Below, in pieces: positions 11,131-25,054 of a stretch of DNA of 64,000 nucleotides (positions are counted from its first letter, which is position 1; every line of letters begins with the position of its first letter). A program made the translations under genes and the position numbers. Under the pieces are notes generated by a model. The model had not been told where the DNA came from. It searched no databases and was given only the letters and a program-made list of their open reading frames with translations. Source of the DNA: Ignelater luminosus (Eukaryota > Arthropoda > Insecta > Coleoptera > Elateridae); contig VTPC01002317.1 of the NCBI GenBank assembly GCA_011009095.1, positions 1 through 64,000 of the forward strand, given 5' to 3'.

Positions 11131-13050
11131 AGGTGACAGATCGAAATTACGAGCTAACACTAAATCCAAGATTAAAACACCACCCTTAACAATTCTGGAC
11201 ACTGAATTAACTAATAGTAAGTTTTTTGTTCTTTTTTCTTATGAAGCTAAAGAACAACAATTTCATTTCTTTTGTTTGTTGCTATTCTTCCGAGTTTTTT
11301 AAGATTTGGATAATTTTGTAACAAATCTCTTTCTAGTGTTTTAAAAATTGCATTAGTAAAAGTCTTCTGCTGGAATTACCACCAAGGCATTTTTACCGCA
11401 TGCCCCAAAAATTAAAATTAAACTGGTTTTTCCACAATTTTAAAAAATATATTGAACTGTATGTGACAACAAATACATAAATAAATGTGTTGACTTTATG
11501 AATAACACAACTGTTAATTTAGAGTACAGCCGGCTAGGTTGGCCAATATTTCTTATGTTATTTAGAATTTCGTCAAAATGGTCATGAAATGGTTAATGGG
11601 TTGCATACACAAAAATCCTCAAGCTGATCATGGTATGTGAATGGTCCTGTATATCTCTTCATAAAGATCGCCGTAAAAAACGCTGTTTTGATATGAAATT
11701 GTCTTATAATTGCATTTTTTCTAACAGCTAAAGTAAATAATAAACAATCCCATAACACTACTACTAAGTACTGGACTCTACATCTTTTCTTTACTGTATA
11801 TTCTTACTCAGATCCTCTTACTACCAACCTTGCTTAAAATCTTGTGTTTCCTTTTATTTTAAATAACCTTTTCTTTTTAACGGCTTCTTTTTGATCTACA
11901 AGTTTCCTTATTCCACTTTTCTTTAGGGACTTCTTTTCTTCTTCCATTGCTGATATCTATTTAGCACTATCTGGTTCACTAACAGCATCTTTATATGTCA
12001 GTAGTAGGTACAGTCAACCCATAAAGTAATGTCGCAAATAAAGTGATTCGGGCAACACATTTAACGTTTTCAGAACAAGTTCGGACCTGAGTATTTTTTA
12101 CATTATGAATAGATTTTTACCTGGCGAGGGTATGTAGGTATATCTAAGAAAAAAGAGGTAGGGAGAAATCCTTATATTGCTGTGTAGTATTTCTTTTAAG
12201 GAAGTGCAATTTACGTTTTATGAGTAAAGTAGCTTGAGTTAATTATTAAGAAGGTTGTAGAATTAATAGATAAACAAATTTTGTTTTTCTGAAAACTAAC
12301 AATGATATATTTTTATTATATAATACATGCAAAATTATCTGTTTAACATTTTTAATTTTGTTTGGTATATTTTAATTTTTAACATTGTTATAATTTAATA
12401 GCGATTCCAAATTTCTTAAATAGGATTCCATGTGTTATTTTAAGGGTTTTTATTTTAAGTAAAACCGAACGGCAGAAAAATTCTTTAGAAATTAAATTTT
12501 ATTTGAATAGAAGATCCAAAAAAGCAAGGCTGTATTGTATTCCTAATCTATCGTCAGTTAGTCTAGGTAGAATAGATATCCACCATCAAGATAAATTGTT
12601 GCAGGCTAGATTTTTGCATGCACATAGATATTGGGGTTCTTAATAATATAAAAGAGTTCCTCTGCGATTCGTGCACCGCTGCGTTAATTACAAGGGGTCA
12701 AGGGGTCAAAGGTCGCGAAAATACGTTTATGAGAGTATCTTGAAAACGGTGAACTTTTTGACAAATTCATAGATGACAAAATTTGTAGCTGCGAAAATTT
12801 GTTACAAAATAGTCTAATAACTTGTTTTAGTAAGAGTAACCGTCCACAAAGATTCACGAGTGTCATACTAGTGACTATATGCACTCTCTTCCACACCACC
12901 ATAGAGGTCGAGTACCAGGTGCGTTTTTTTTTATCACGTGGTATCCCCAATAGGCCTAATCCACGGTTTCTAAACTTAGCAACAACAAGTAATTCATGGT
13001 GATATGGTGAAATGAATAAATAAATTATTATTCAAATAACAAAAGCTAGA
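11131..13050. other. intergenic DNA
   Basis: This is AT-rich sequence with no supported gene. A more GC-balanced patch at about 12660-12960 has open frames on both strands but no recognisable motif. It may be a fragment of an unclassified repeat. Confidence 0.4.
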
Positions 13051-14254
13051 GGTACCCTGCTGGCTGGGTAGACCAGTCTTACCGAAATAAGAATAGAGTA
13101 CATCAACATTACCTGACAATTTCGGATATTGCTTGGACTTAAATATCTTAGGGCCCTTGTGGAGCAGGATGGGCTCACTACGACCTCCGCTCTTCGCGGT
13201 ACCCTGCTAGTTGTGTAGGCTAGTCTTACCGAAATACCATAGAGTTAGATCTTCATAAGCCACGGCAACATACACCAAAATGACCCTAAAGTATCTAAGC
13301 TTCCAAGTCTAAAATCTGTCCACTGTCTACGAAGGGAGCCCCTATAACCCCTAGCTAGATCAGTTGGGAAAGAAGCATCTAGCCTGAATGAGGCAGTAGT
13401 AGTAAATAGATGTAAAAGAAAATTTGCACAAGCCCTATCACGTAGACTCTCAAATAAAACAATAACGTATGAAACTACCACAACAGTACCTCAACATTTC
13501 CTGACAATTTCAGATATTGCTTAGACTTAAATATCTTAGGGCCGTTGTGGAACGGAACGAGCTCACTACGACCTCCGCCCTTAGCGGTACCCTGCTAGTT
13601 GTGTAGGCTAGTCTTACCGAAATACCATAGAGTTAGATGTTCGTAAGCCACGGTACCATACACCAAAATGATCCTAAAGTATCTAAGCTTCAAGTCTAAA
13701 ATCTGTCCACCACCTACGAAGGGAGCCTATACAACCCCTTGATAGATCAATTGGGAAAGAAGCATTTAGCCTGAATTAGACGGTGGTAGTAGAAAGATGC
13801 AAAAGAAAATTTGCACAAGTCCTATAACGTAAACTCTAAAATGAAACTATACCGTATGAAACTACCAAGAGAATACCTCAACATTTCCTGACAAGTTCAG
13901 ATATTGCTTGGATTTAAATATCTTAGGGCCGTTGTGGAGCTGAACAGGCTCACTACGACCTCCGCCCTTAGCGGTACCCTGCTAGTTGTGTAGGCTAGTC
14001 TTACCGAAATACCATAGAGTTAGATCTGCATAAGCCACGGACCATACACCAAAATGACCCTAAAGTATCTAAGCTTCCAAGTCTAAAATCTGTCCACTCT
14101 CTATAAAGCCTATACAAATCCTAGCTAGATCAATTGGGAAAGAAGCATTAAGCCTGAATTAGGCGGTAGTAGTAAATAGATGTAAAAGAAAATCTGCACA
14201 AGCCCTATCACACAGACTCTAAAATCTAACGATATCGTATTAAACTACCAACAG
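13051..14254. repeat. tandem repeat array, unit about 388 bp
   Basis: The marker GGTACCCTGCTAGTTGTGTA recurs at 13198, 13586 and 13973, giving spacings of 388 and 387 bases. A shorter diverged unit starts at 13051 and the last unit ends near 14254. Each unit also contains CTCACTACGACCTCCGC, AAATATCTTAGGGCC, TCTAAAATCTGTCCAC and GAAAGAAGCAT. The units differ by scattered substitutions and small indels. No long open frame is conserved across units, so this is a satellite-like array and not a coding repeat. Confidence 0.85.
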
Positions 14255-16192
14255 AAAATAATATATTTAATATGACACCACTCAAATTGATTTTGTAAGC
14301 AATAAACATATATTTAATTAACGCCAAAAACATAACTTATTTGCAAGAATACTTTTTACACTTACTGCACAACCAGAGCGAACACCTACACGTTTATCTT
14401 CACCTATAGTGGACTAAACACAAGAATGTATCAGTTGGGATTTTACATTATGATTACATGATTATTTTAATTCTGAAAATTAATAGTATATTAAAATACA
14501 GGTTGCAGAAGGCATCTATTCAAGCACGAATTTGAAATTCCAAAACGAGCCGCATAGCGACGAGTTGAGGAACAATTAAGTGCTAGAAGGACCTTCTGCA
14601 ACGAGTGTTTTATAGTATTTTTTCTATTTTGCCGCTTTATACCATTTTCTAAATTAAAAATAAAAATTTTAAATCTAGTGAATTTTACGGTGGTTGGTGA
14701 CATTTATGTGGCTTAATTTTGGGCGGCTGTGAAAAAAACTTTTTTTTCATTGTTATTTATTAATTTGCTTTGTTTTTTGACGTATGACAGTTCAACGCTA
14801 CCAACATCAATACAGTAAATTTTACTAGTATATTCTATCACGCCAACGACTTATTCTAACATTCAAATGACGTCATGTGGGTGCTTGAATAGACTTATTC
14901 TAAACGCAAACTAGAAAAACAAATTTAAATAAGAGGAAGTAAAAAGAAAGTGCCGAAAAAGTCTTGGAATGCTAAATACCATACTTTAAATAAGATTAAA
15001 ACTCTAGAAAAGACTTAAACACTAATTTAAGTAAAATCTAACAATGGTAAGAAAGAAACATTCACCCTCAGACGTATTATTTGAGACTGATAGATTTATG
15101 ACGCTCCTGTACCGTTATTTTTCAAGAAAGAGACATCAGTCATAAACCATAATTTGACGACTATTATATTGTATTTTCCTTTACGGTTTTTTTTTTAGAT
15201 TATTCCATTATCCGATACATTTTTGTTAATTGTCATGCTGAAATTACTACATTATCCGATATTATTCTTTTTATGCGATATTCTTTTAAGCGATAAAGTT
15301 TGTTAAAGTTTAAATGGCACCGACTTGAGACATTCTTTAAATCAAACAGTCAAATAATCTTTTTTCATAAAAAATATCTACCTCATATTCATTTTCAAAG
15401 ACAAAAATCTGAAATTATTATTTGTAAAACCATTAAGTGGTAACAAATATTCTAGAAATGAATTTTCGTGTTTATAACTACAATTAGTTTTCAAGGTTTC
15501 TACCTGACCGAAGATTATGAGAGTTGAGAACCCGTACAAAGTCCGTCTCTTTCTTTTTCTATAAAATGACGTTAGCGTCATTACTTTATGAGTTGAGTTT
15601 ACATAGTCATCGTAACGCACAGGTCTTTTTATTATTGTTCTCTTTTCATCAACATCATCGTCACCAATATCTTCTTTTTCAATCTCTGTATCTCGAGTTT
15701 TCATTATTTCTTGTTCTTGCTGGAAGAATTACTGTTACTTTTTCCTTTTGTAAAGGCATGCATTGTAATTCACTGATTTCTTCCTTCCTTTGATTTGCTG
15801 TATGATTATTTTTATTGCACCTGAAACAGAGTATTTCAAAAGATTTAAACGCAACAATATTCTCTTCTTTTTCTTATTTTCAAGATTCAGTTATTCACTT
15901 TGACACTAGGTTTGACAATGTCTTTACTTACCCTTTTATTAACGCTTTTTCCGATAATATATAATTTTATTTAAACTTCTATATTCTCAGAGTATATCAT
16001 ACGTTTATTGCAGTGAAACACTAATAAACTGTTTAAAAAAACAAATCAGTTGATAAATTGTAATTATAAATATAATAACGATCGAAGTAGCGAAATAATA
16101 TTACGTCAAACACTCAAATTGAAATATAATACTTTACGTGCAATTTCATTTGTTAATAGTGTTTTTAAAGTTTCAGGTAACGATTTTGTAAA
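14255..16192. other. intergenic DNA and 5' region of fucosyltransferase copy 2
   Basis: No gene is recognised here. Overlapping open frames on both strands at 15378-15793 encode unrelated, low-information peptides. A palindrome AATGACGTTAGCGTCATT lies near 15565. The last 260 bases align with the upstream region of copy 1, and a putative leader-exon splice acceptor (AAAGTTTCAG) ends at 16176. Confidence 0.45.
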
Positions 16193-19100
16193 ATGTCTAC
16201 AATACAAATACTGTTCAAGGCTTTCCTGAGCGTAGTTTTCTGTGGAACAATAATATTTTTAACTCTTTTCATGAATCAACGACACTCGTTGCCATATTTA
16301 TTCTTATTAGGTAATACAACAGCCAATAAATCAAAGCAGAAACCGTGGTATTTCAAAAACGGCGCAGCATTTCCTCACCCATCTAATGAAACACCAAGAT
16401 TATTTCCGGAACAGATGGAAGGGGATCGTATAACTGAACAATTGATGTACCTTCCTGAAAATTACAGTGGTATGTACAATTTGTTTTCAAAAGTATTTTT
16501 AATAAATTGACAATTTTCAATTTGTATTAAAGATGCCAATACCTCACGAAAAGTAATATTGGCTGTGGAAGGCTTACAAGCTTGGCATCAAAATGCGGGT
16601 TCGGTTGCTTTTCAGGGATGTCCAGCTAGCCGATGTATGCTTACTGAAAACGAAGACGAAAAGACGTTTAAGAAAGCAGATGCTGTACTGTTTCAACATA
16701 CTTCTTACCCTTCTGCAGCTTATCGACCACCTGAACAAGTTTGGATTTTATATTTACTAGAATGTCCATACTATACATTTATATATGAGCATGGGAATGT
16801 CTTCAATTGGACAGCTACCTATCGTTGGGATAGTGATTTGGTTACACCATATGAAAAATGGGTATATTATGATCCCAAGGTAATTTGAGAGCGTATATTT
16901 CCACGTAAGATTGGTCTCATATAAATACTTAACACTTATTAGATATCTACTGATACTCAATAATTTTAGATAAACAAAAAAAATATATCTGAAAGTATTT
17001 ATAGTCTTTTATCACGCTTTAAGTGTGAAGTACCTTTACGTTCATAGATGCACAGAAACAGGTAACACATTTTAGTTACCCAAAGAAGCCGCTGGAAAGT
17101 CCGCTTTTAGTCTTTTTCAGAGCTCCAAAAAATCGTAGCTCCAGGCGGCTGTTACATTTAGTTACATAACAGTCTTCATACAAAAGACAAGCTCGTGATG
17201 TATGCTGAGTTGTCTAATACTAAAAAATAGACTTTATACCGCTCTTACGGTACGATACAAGTTTATTTTCGTCCGTTTAGTCAAAAAAGACTAATACAAA
17301 AGCTTTATCTAGAAGTTGTTAAATAAAAGCTCCTCCACTAACTGCGAAACGTGATTTATCCAGAGATCACAGATATTTATTGAAAATTTTAACGCCGCAA
17401 TTACCGCTTTAAATATCCAACAGGTTACACCAACATGTGTAAATAGCCTTGAAGGTATAAATTGTCTGTCCTAAATAACTGTTTCATCTCAGAAATTAAG
17501 TAAAAGTATTCAGGGTGTTGTGTACTAATTTTGACGCATTTCATTAATTAGGGTTCGAGAGGTAAAATCTCTAAGAACAAATGCAAGTTGGACAATTGGA
17601 AGGTGCACTTAAATTTGTTACAAGACTTTCAAAAATCGACTAAATTAGTAACCATCTTTGGTTTTTGAGAGTCTCCATATTCCACCTTTTCAGTTTTTGT
17701 ACAATTAATGTTATATCTTCTTTACTTCTTCCCTTTAAAACACTAAGAGTAACGGCTACTTATAAAACCTTCAAAAACTGTTACAGACAGAACGAATTTT
17801 TACAATCTAGGTAGTTTTTACACTCACAGACAGATTGTCCTATTGACTTTACATAAATGTAAGTAGAGCAAGAAAATCAAATAAAACAAAAATAATAAAA
17901 TTGTCAATTTAGTGTACGCCAAGCACCGCAGCAAACCTTCATTCATACAAGCAGCCTGAAAGTACCCCTGGAGGTTCTCACAACGGCGAAAGTTGCATTT
18001 ACGAATAACAACAGAGATCTGTCCATTCAAAGTCGGGTGTAATATCCTATGACCAGCCATTTTACAATCATCTGTGAAATAAACTAATCAAACCTTTCAT
18101 ACCCTAAAGTTACCTCTTTTAAAGCTTTCATCTTACATCCACCATGTAGTCGACTGAACAGTAGGTGTGTATCTTCTTATGTATCTTCATGTGTTTAGTT
18201 TTTTCAATCATCCTTAAAGTCTTGTTCAAGTATCATCGGTAGAAGTAGGTAGTGTGATGGTTAGCTCCAATATTAATCCCAACAAAGTTATATTGAGTTG
18301 ATTTGATTTGAGTTAGTTTAATAGCTGCGCTTGATGTAGTCCAAAAGTAATTCTTCTATTGGTTACTAATTTGCTCCGGATAATACCAAACAGTATATTC
18401 GTATCTATCTTCTTAAACATCAGACACCAGTCCGCAAAGTTATGTAGTGATGATATCCGCCACCGTCTTATTTGATGTACATAATTGTCATCCACAGAGC
18501 GAAGCTAAATCAAACTGGTGTGGTAGGCGGAGCCTGGAATCAGGAAGAATTCTTCGGCTCTTGGATTGAATTCACGGGGCCATATGGCTATATAACTTTA
18601 GTAGTTAGTGTCGATTTATCATTCTTTAATAGTTCCGTAAATAGTGAATTTCATTTCACCCATTATGTAGTCTATCAACTACTTTTCACTTTCTTTTAAG
18701 GTCTACAAGGTTTACACTTGCGGTGCAAGTAGAGGCTAACGTTTATTTTTATTTCTCTTCTTTGATAACTACTATTTGTTACTCTGAGTTTAATAAATGT
18801 GTCCACACTTTAACCAGCTCTAACCCAGTAGAAAAATGAGAAAACAATATCAAAACACTCTTACTATCTAGCTTTTTACCTGATTTGTTAAACGTTTCCT
18901 ATAGGCCTTGCGCGGTGTTGCTTGCACTAGATGCACAAGATATTGTTATTTATGAAAAGAGATCTCATTATGGTATGTCTAGTACTGGATAATAACTATC
19001 ATACTACGTATTAGCTTATATAGTTCTTTTTGGGATCAAAATAGAATTCAAAGATTTGTATATACCAACAATTTTACCGACGTTCTATGAGAAGAGACGT

Positions 19101-22100
19101 TTACTTAACAATAATAACTAAATCTGGACAGATATGCCGTAAAGAAAATGCATATATACAGCGTTCACGATGTTTCTGCGTCGTATACGGCTGTGGAAGA
19201 ATGGCAAATTTGAGTATTGTCAACCGGGTTGTAAAATCTTATTGAAGCTTAATGTGCTTTAAGGTTATGATTTTATGACAGTTTAACCTCACGCTGTTGC
19301 CTTTTTTATAATTCTGTAAATAAAAGGAAAACTTGATTCCTTTTTAACAAAACAAAACTAATCGGTACTAAACGTTTATGCAAAAGTTTTGATCGTGCAC
19401 CAGCGCCAAATGCAGCCGCAAGTACGACAATTTTCAAAAAAAAAGAAAACTTCCAACCTAACAAAATGAAAGCATGGCCTGTTACGACCCAGAACCATCG
19501 TGAACGGAGTATATGCACTAAAATATGCCATAAACATCAAGCAGTATATGCAAGAAATATGCAATGTTACTTTAATATGTTATATGTGAGATTACTTTTC
19601 ATGAAATTAAATACACATTCTTTCAAATTCAAGCTACTTTTTCTAAAATTGAGGTTGGAAAGATAAAGATGTTACCCTGAACATGCCATTACTTTGTGCT
19701 TCTTTGACGCTAATTACATGCAGTGATTTGACTAATTTTCTTCCTTTTTCTAGGACGGATGTAGTACTCCAGCTTTCAAAATTTATTTTTTGAAAATCTG
19801 TCTTCAATACCACTTCGTTACTTGCTACCGTTAGCAAATATTATGTGGGTTGCAAAATATTACAAATCAGTCAGATTAGTATACGAAAGATGACTAAGAT
19901 CATTACCAGGCGACGCCAACAGTATACTTGCATGAGGCCTATGCAATCGTACAATATCAGAAGACGTACTTACAACAAATCAGGTAAAAAGTTAAATATA
20001 GTTAAAAACTGAAGGGTGGGTTTTTCCAACTTCATTTAATTTCCAATTTAAAATAACTGCTTTTACAGGGTTTACAAGAACGAGAATGTTTTTCCATCAC
20101 CTAGTAGTTAACTTATAATTTCTGAGTTTTGCGTTTGTGTATAGAGTGCAATGCATGCACGCTTTGTTCCTATCAGATGTGATGATTATTTAAATTAAAA
20201 TTTAATAAATACAAATTAAAGGAAGGGATATAAATCTGGCGATGAGAACTATTAGAGATGCCTAACAACTTATTAAAAATTCTGCTGTTCCAGATTTCTA
20301 CATCGCGGAAGTGCTTAAGACATCAATTTTAAGGTGGCAAAAGTAAAGTTGTAATTACTCAGTCGATTTCAATGTGACTCATTTCAGATTGTAGATTTCT
20401 AAACAGACACTCTATAAGAGTCTAGAGGTGTCTTTAATTCTAGAAATGGCGGCATCATGTCTTTCTTATGCAAGAAGAGCTTGAAATCCCAATTTCTAGG
20501 ATTTCTCTACATTCGTAGCTACTTGTCGAATACAAATTACGATATCAAGCTTTTTGGAAACTAGAGTCACCCTAAAAATTTGATCGTAGGGACTGTTCAC
20601 TATGCAGAATAATGTATTGCTTGACCCTTACGTACCAAATGTCGGCAAAATTGGTCTTTCGCTGCAAGACATTAACGTAAATTTGCTTTTCTGTAATATT
20701 TTGAATTTGTTAAGAAATAACGAGACTGTTGCTGCCAAAGAACATAACTGTTGCTACTGTTATCTTTTCAATGTGTGAATGTATGTTTTATTTATGTAAT
20801 CCAGCACAATCATCTAGCTATAAATGTACAAGAAAATTGAGGTACCTACGTCTTGCATGGAAAAGACGATTATGTTGGCATCCGAGAGATCTGACCTCTT
20901 CTGACAAACTCCCACATTTTTGTTTGGTAGCGTTCGAATGCTGGTAATTAGAGGATCTGAAAATATCAAAAGCAAATGCAAAAGATGTTAATTACATTTT
21001 GACATCTTCCGGGTGTGATGTTCACGAAACTTCCTAAACTCTTTATGGCGAGCCAGGAAAGCGTCTTCGGGCAACTGTCCAATTGGACACATACAATGGT
21101 CTAACACATCTGGTCCGTGCATTAATATCTTGTGGAGGTTTACTGGCATAGGATACCAGGGGTATAGTTTTATATCGAGTTTTGCAGTTTTTATCGTGTA
21201 CTTTTCAAACTTTGTCGTATTTATAGCATATCCACTTGATATTGTGTCTAATATTGTGGAGAAACTGACACTAAAAGTTTTATCTATGCCCATAATTTTT
21301 AGTACCTTTTCTACATCTTCAAGAAAACGTCTTTCCGTGTTTCCTTCCAAATCAAAACAGAAGAAATTATTGGTAAAACTAAGTGAAGATTTATTATAGA
21401 TTTTAAAGTAGAAACTCAAACCTACAAAACAAAATAAAATTTGCCGTGAAACTTTTTTTTGTTTAAGCTCCTTTATGTATTATCCGGTAAACTTTAAGTA
21501 TTATGCTATTTTATAAAGTTATTTCCTTACTAGAAATGCTTCTTATTACACTTACAATAACAAACTAATATTATAAATATGCAAAACTTTATTAACATAA
21601 CCAAAAGACTACTCATCGACACAACACTTTGCAATAGCATAAGTGCGTCAATACAATACTTCTACTTTTAATGTTGGTCGCAACAAATTGGACCAGCCCA
21701 GACCTGTTAAATCTACAGTATATTAACAATTGACTCTTTAACTTGCTACGTATACTATTATTTTTTCGAAATGAGAAATTCCATTTTCTACATTTTGTCT
21801 AGCTAATTATTCAAAATTAATCACCGTGTATGTATGCTGTTCATGATCTTTATGCGTAAGGGTTGGCTTTTTGCTAAGTTATTACATCTGAAATATATTC
21901 AAGTATTACCTATGTTAAGGTTGGCTGTACAATTTCTGTGCAAAAAATGATGAACCATGCTTCCAAAAGTATCTCTTTTACAAACAAACGAAACAAGAAA
22001 TAGTGTGATGAATGATGATCTTAAATCGAGTTCGTTTTCTTTGGCCAACCTTTATGTACAACATACACAAAGTGTTTATAAAACGTTCCTTGGTTCAGTA

Positions 22101-23512
22101 GGTTGTGAAATTAATCTTGCGGCTTTATTTGCCGCCTTTTGAAAAACAGGATATGTATTAGAATGTTTGTCACGTTACACGCATTGCATCATTGTTATGA
22201 TGGTCGCTTAATCTTATGTTCTTTTTAAAGAATTAATGTGAAGGAATGCAACTAATCTAAAATAAAGTGTTAAAGAACACATTCTTTTCGATGTCACTAG
22301 CTAAGAATAAAGAAAAATAATTACAAAGTAAAAAATATATGGTCTGCAATTTATTAATAAAGTTTATGCATATACTCACACCAACAACATCAAAAATAAA
22401 CATTCAGTACATAGCTGGTGGTATAAGTTCTTGCACAGTCGTTATTTTGTATTATTAACTTTGTGAGAGCTCATTCTTCATCATCTGATCAATCAGTTTA
22501 TGCCAAATGAAACACCATTTCAGCTACGTAATACATGTCGTTTTGAGTTGAGCACTTACTTTGAATACCCATCTTCATTAAGAATTCGTGACCTTCTTTG
22601 GTCGAGATGTAATCATCATACCTCTTGGAAGATCGACCAAGTCTCCAAGTACCTATCACTAATAACTACAGTATGTACTATATGTAGATCTCTAGTATGA
22701 TTTTTAGCTCTATAGTCGTGCACTTGAATCCGAATTTTCTTCTATTTACCCTTCTCACTTCTGCTTTTATAAAGTTTATATAATATAAAACCAACATACA
22801 AGGCTATTGTTACTTTTTGTTTACATCTAATGAATTAACAAATGCTCTGATTATAAAGCTTAACAAAATTTCTATGTTTTAATGCTGTTATTTATGTCTG
22901 CAGGTAACCCAAAAACGTCAAGAAAGAAATTACGCTGCAAATAAAACCAAGAAAGTAGCATGGTTTGTATCGAACTGTTTCGCACGTAATAATCGTTTAA
23001 AATATGCGCAGGAATTGCAAAATTATATTTCGCTAGACATTTACGGTGCTTGTGGTACGTTAACATGTTCACGACAAGACCCAAGGTGCTTTCAATTATT
23101 AGACCGTGATTATAAATTTTATCTGGCTTTTGAGAACTCTAATTGCGGTGGCTATATTACAGAGAAATTTTATGTAAATGGACTTCAGTATAATGTGATA
23201 CCAATAGTGATGGGAGCCAGACGAGAAGATTACAGAAAGAGTGCGCCTTTAGGCTCATATATTCATGTGGACGACTTTAGTAGTCCTCAAAAACTTGCTG
23301 AATACCTCCACGTACTTGATAAAAATGATGAATTATATAACACGTACTTTCGATGGAAAGGTACGGGAGAGTTTATCAATACATACTTTTGGTGTCGACT
23401 TTGTGGTATGCTACATGCTCCACTTCAACACAAACATTACGAAGATGTAAATGGTTGGTGGCATAGAGAAGGTATTTGTACTGGAAATTTGCTGAGAAAT
23501 AATACTAGATAA
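16193..23512 (+). CDS. alpha-1,3-fucosyltransferase (GT10), tandem copy 2
   Basis: This is a second complete copy of the Golgi GDP-fucose:glycan alpha-1,3-fucosyltransferase. Exons are 16193-16469, 16533-16879 and 22904-23512, with splice phases identical to copy 1, giving about 410 residues. It has an N-terminal membrane anchor, FNWTATYRWDSD in exon 2, and the GT10 signature YLAFENSNCGGYITEKFY in exon 3. Compared with copy 1 it has three extra residues near the N-terminus and two in exon 2 (around NEDEKTFKK). Exon 3 shares a 94-base stretch with copy 1 without a single difference (23325-23418 against 8712-8805), while the introns have diverged. No inactivating change is seen. The FucTC-like assignment is as for copy 1. 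Confidence 0.9.
20940..21419 (-). pseudogene. DDE transposase fragment, RAG1/Chapaev-like C-terminus
   Basis: A 143-codon frame on the minus strand lies within intron 2 of fucosyltransferase copy 2. It contains ISSGYAINTTKFEKY, YPWYPMPVNLHKILMHGP and PIGQLPEDAFLARHKEFRKF. The same blocks occur in the 5.83 kb transposon ([29 protein letters not shown]), so both derive from one transposase family. The order of a HK.L.H block, an IG...SE/PE block and a (N/H)K..R.FR block resembles the C-terminal catalytic region of RAG1-type transposases. Only the C-terminal part is present here. No terminal repeats were found, so this is a fragment. The family name is an inference. Confidence 0.65.
22068..22236. 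repeat. dispersed repeat R2, copy 2
   Basis: This segment aligns with 570-724, from CAAAGTGTTTATAAA through CACGTTACACGCATTG to AAGAATTAAT. It lies in intron 2 of fucosyltransferase copy 2, whereas copy 1 of the repeat lies downstream of the partial upstream gene. The repeat therefore moved independently or was rearranged during array expansion. Confidence 0.65.
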
Positions 23513-25054
23513 GCATAGTATTTATATTGTGTGTACTTATTGTTATTGCTGTAACATATAAATAATTTTATTGTTATTTGAATGAGTTACTTAGTTAATC
23601 TACAAGGTGTAACTTAAGTATTGTAACAAACTTGTAGGGGTGATTCTTCAAATGATTTTAAGAAAAATGTTTCCATAAACATGTATTTCACACAAAGTCT
23701 TGATTTTCAATATTTCAAGAACAAGGTAAGAGAGACTAATTTTTTTTACATTCTTGTTTCTCTAAGGTGTCAAATTGCACAGGTCTAAAACTCTCTTTGT
23801 GAAGATTGTTTACTTTCATTGACTTCTACATATTCAAAAATTTGGACATCGCCTTCCTCAGGGGAGTCCACCTCCAGTGTAAATCATCCGATGTCCATTA
23901 TGTGCTCGTTGAATAATATACTATTAAACTATTCTCAAAAAGTAACGGCTAATATTGTCATTTATCAAATTTGTAGTTTGTAGTACGGTTTTTATTTCAA
24001 AGATAGTTTCTTTTTGATTGCTCTGTACGATATGAGCTTGAAAGGACCAGTTGCACAGTAACTTATCTGTACAGTCTACGAACTGCTTTTTATCAGTTCT
24101 GAAGTTTCTAAAATTCTTAATACTATTTTGAGTGACTACCAATTAAGTTTTGAACTATAAAACCTATGCAATTTCAAGAAATCATGCCATATTTGGTGTT
24201 AATTGTTTTTCTATTCAAAGATTTAGACTCTCAAATGTTGCAGAGAAACCCATTAGTAATTTCTTTAATTGCGGTTTACGTAAACAATTAATTTTCTATT
24301 TGAAAGATTCTGCAACAATCTCACGTAAGATTTAATTTATTTAATATTAAGACAATTTCACTGTTTTAGTTACAAATGTACTGATGCATTTTTCTTTTTT
24401 TGTTTTGTTTGTTTATATGTTGTTTTGAACAGTTTACGTTTGTTACATGGGGGCAGATTTTATAGAATTTACTTTCTTTCGACTCCAACAATCCTTTACC
24501 AAGATTACCGTGTCCAATGCAGCAGCAGCTGAAAATTATTTTTTCTTCAATAGCCACAAATCTCTTTATTTACAAGTAGGTTACAGAATTCTATAGTTAG
24601 TACCATTTTGCAATAAGCAACAAGCATGTCCACCAACTAAAAATAAAGAAAGTAGGCTGGAAGTAGTTGTCAGCCAGAGCTGACATTTAACATTTAAAAA
24701 TACGATTTTTTCACGTTCGTTAAATAATAATTTACCTGTATCTCTGGGATTCATTGAAATAATGAAAGATACTTGAAACAGACAGTAACAATTTTTAAAA
24801 TTCGTTCGCACCTAATACTTATACAAAGCACAAGGGTTCAAATACGACTAAAAATTATTAGAAATAATAGTAATAAACGTATTTATGTTTGGTGCATCAT
24901 TTGTTATCATAAAACTGCAGATGGTCATTTGTTTTTTATCTTTTCGTTTCTAGGAAGTATAGACAATTCTTGATTTAGGAATTGTTGCAAATAAAGCTTC
25001 ATTTTTTTAATTTCGTTCCGCTAGATTGTAAAAATCGCACGTTGTGAGCCGGCG
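23513..25054. other. 3' flank of fucosyltransferase copy 2
   Basis: This is AT-rich sequence after the stop codon. No tandem fourth copy starts here, so copy 2 ends the array on this side. Short open frames on both strands show no domain. No strong poly(A) hexamer is found in the first few hundred bases. Confidence 0.45.

Noticed and set aside
13051-14254. CRISPR-like or tRNA cluster explanation of the repeats
   Set aside because: Units are about 388 bp, diverged and contiguous without spacers, and do not fold as tRNAs. This is eukaryotic tandem DNA.
15378-15793. Overlapping open frames on both strands
   Set aside because: Composition is biased and neither peptide shows a motif. They lie in the 5' flank of fucosyltransferase copy 2, with no conserved equivalent before copy 1.
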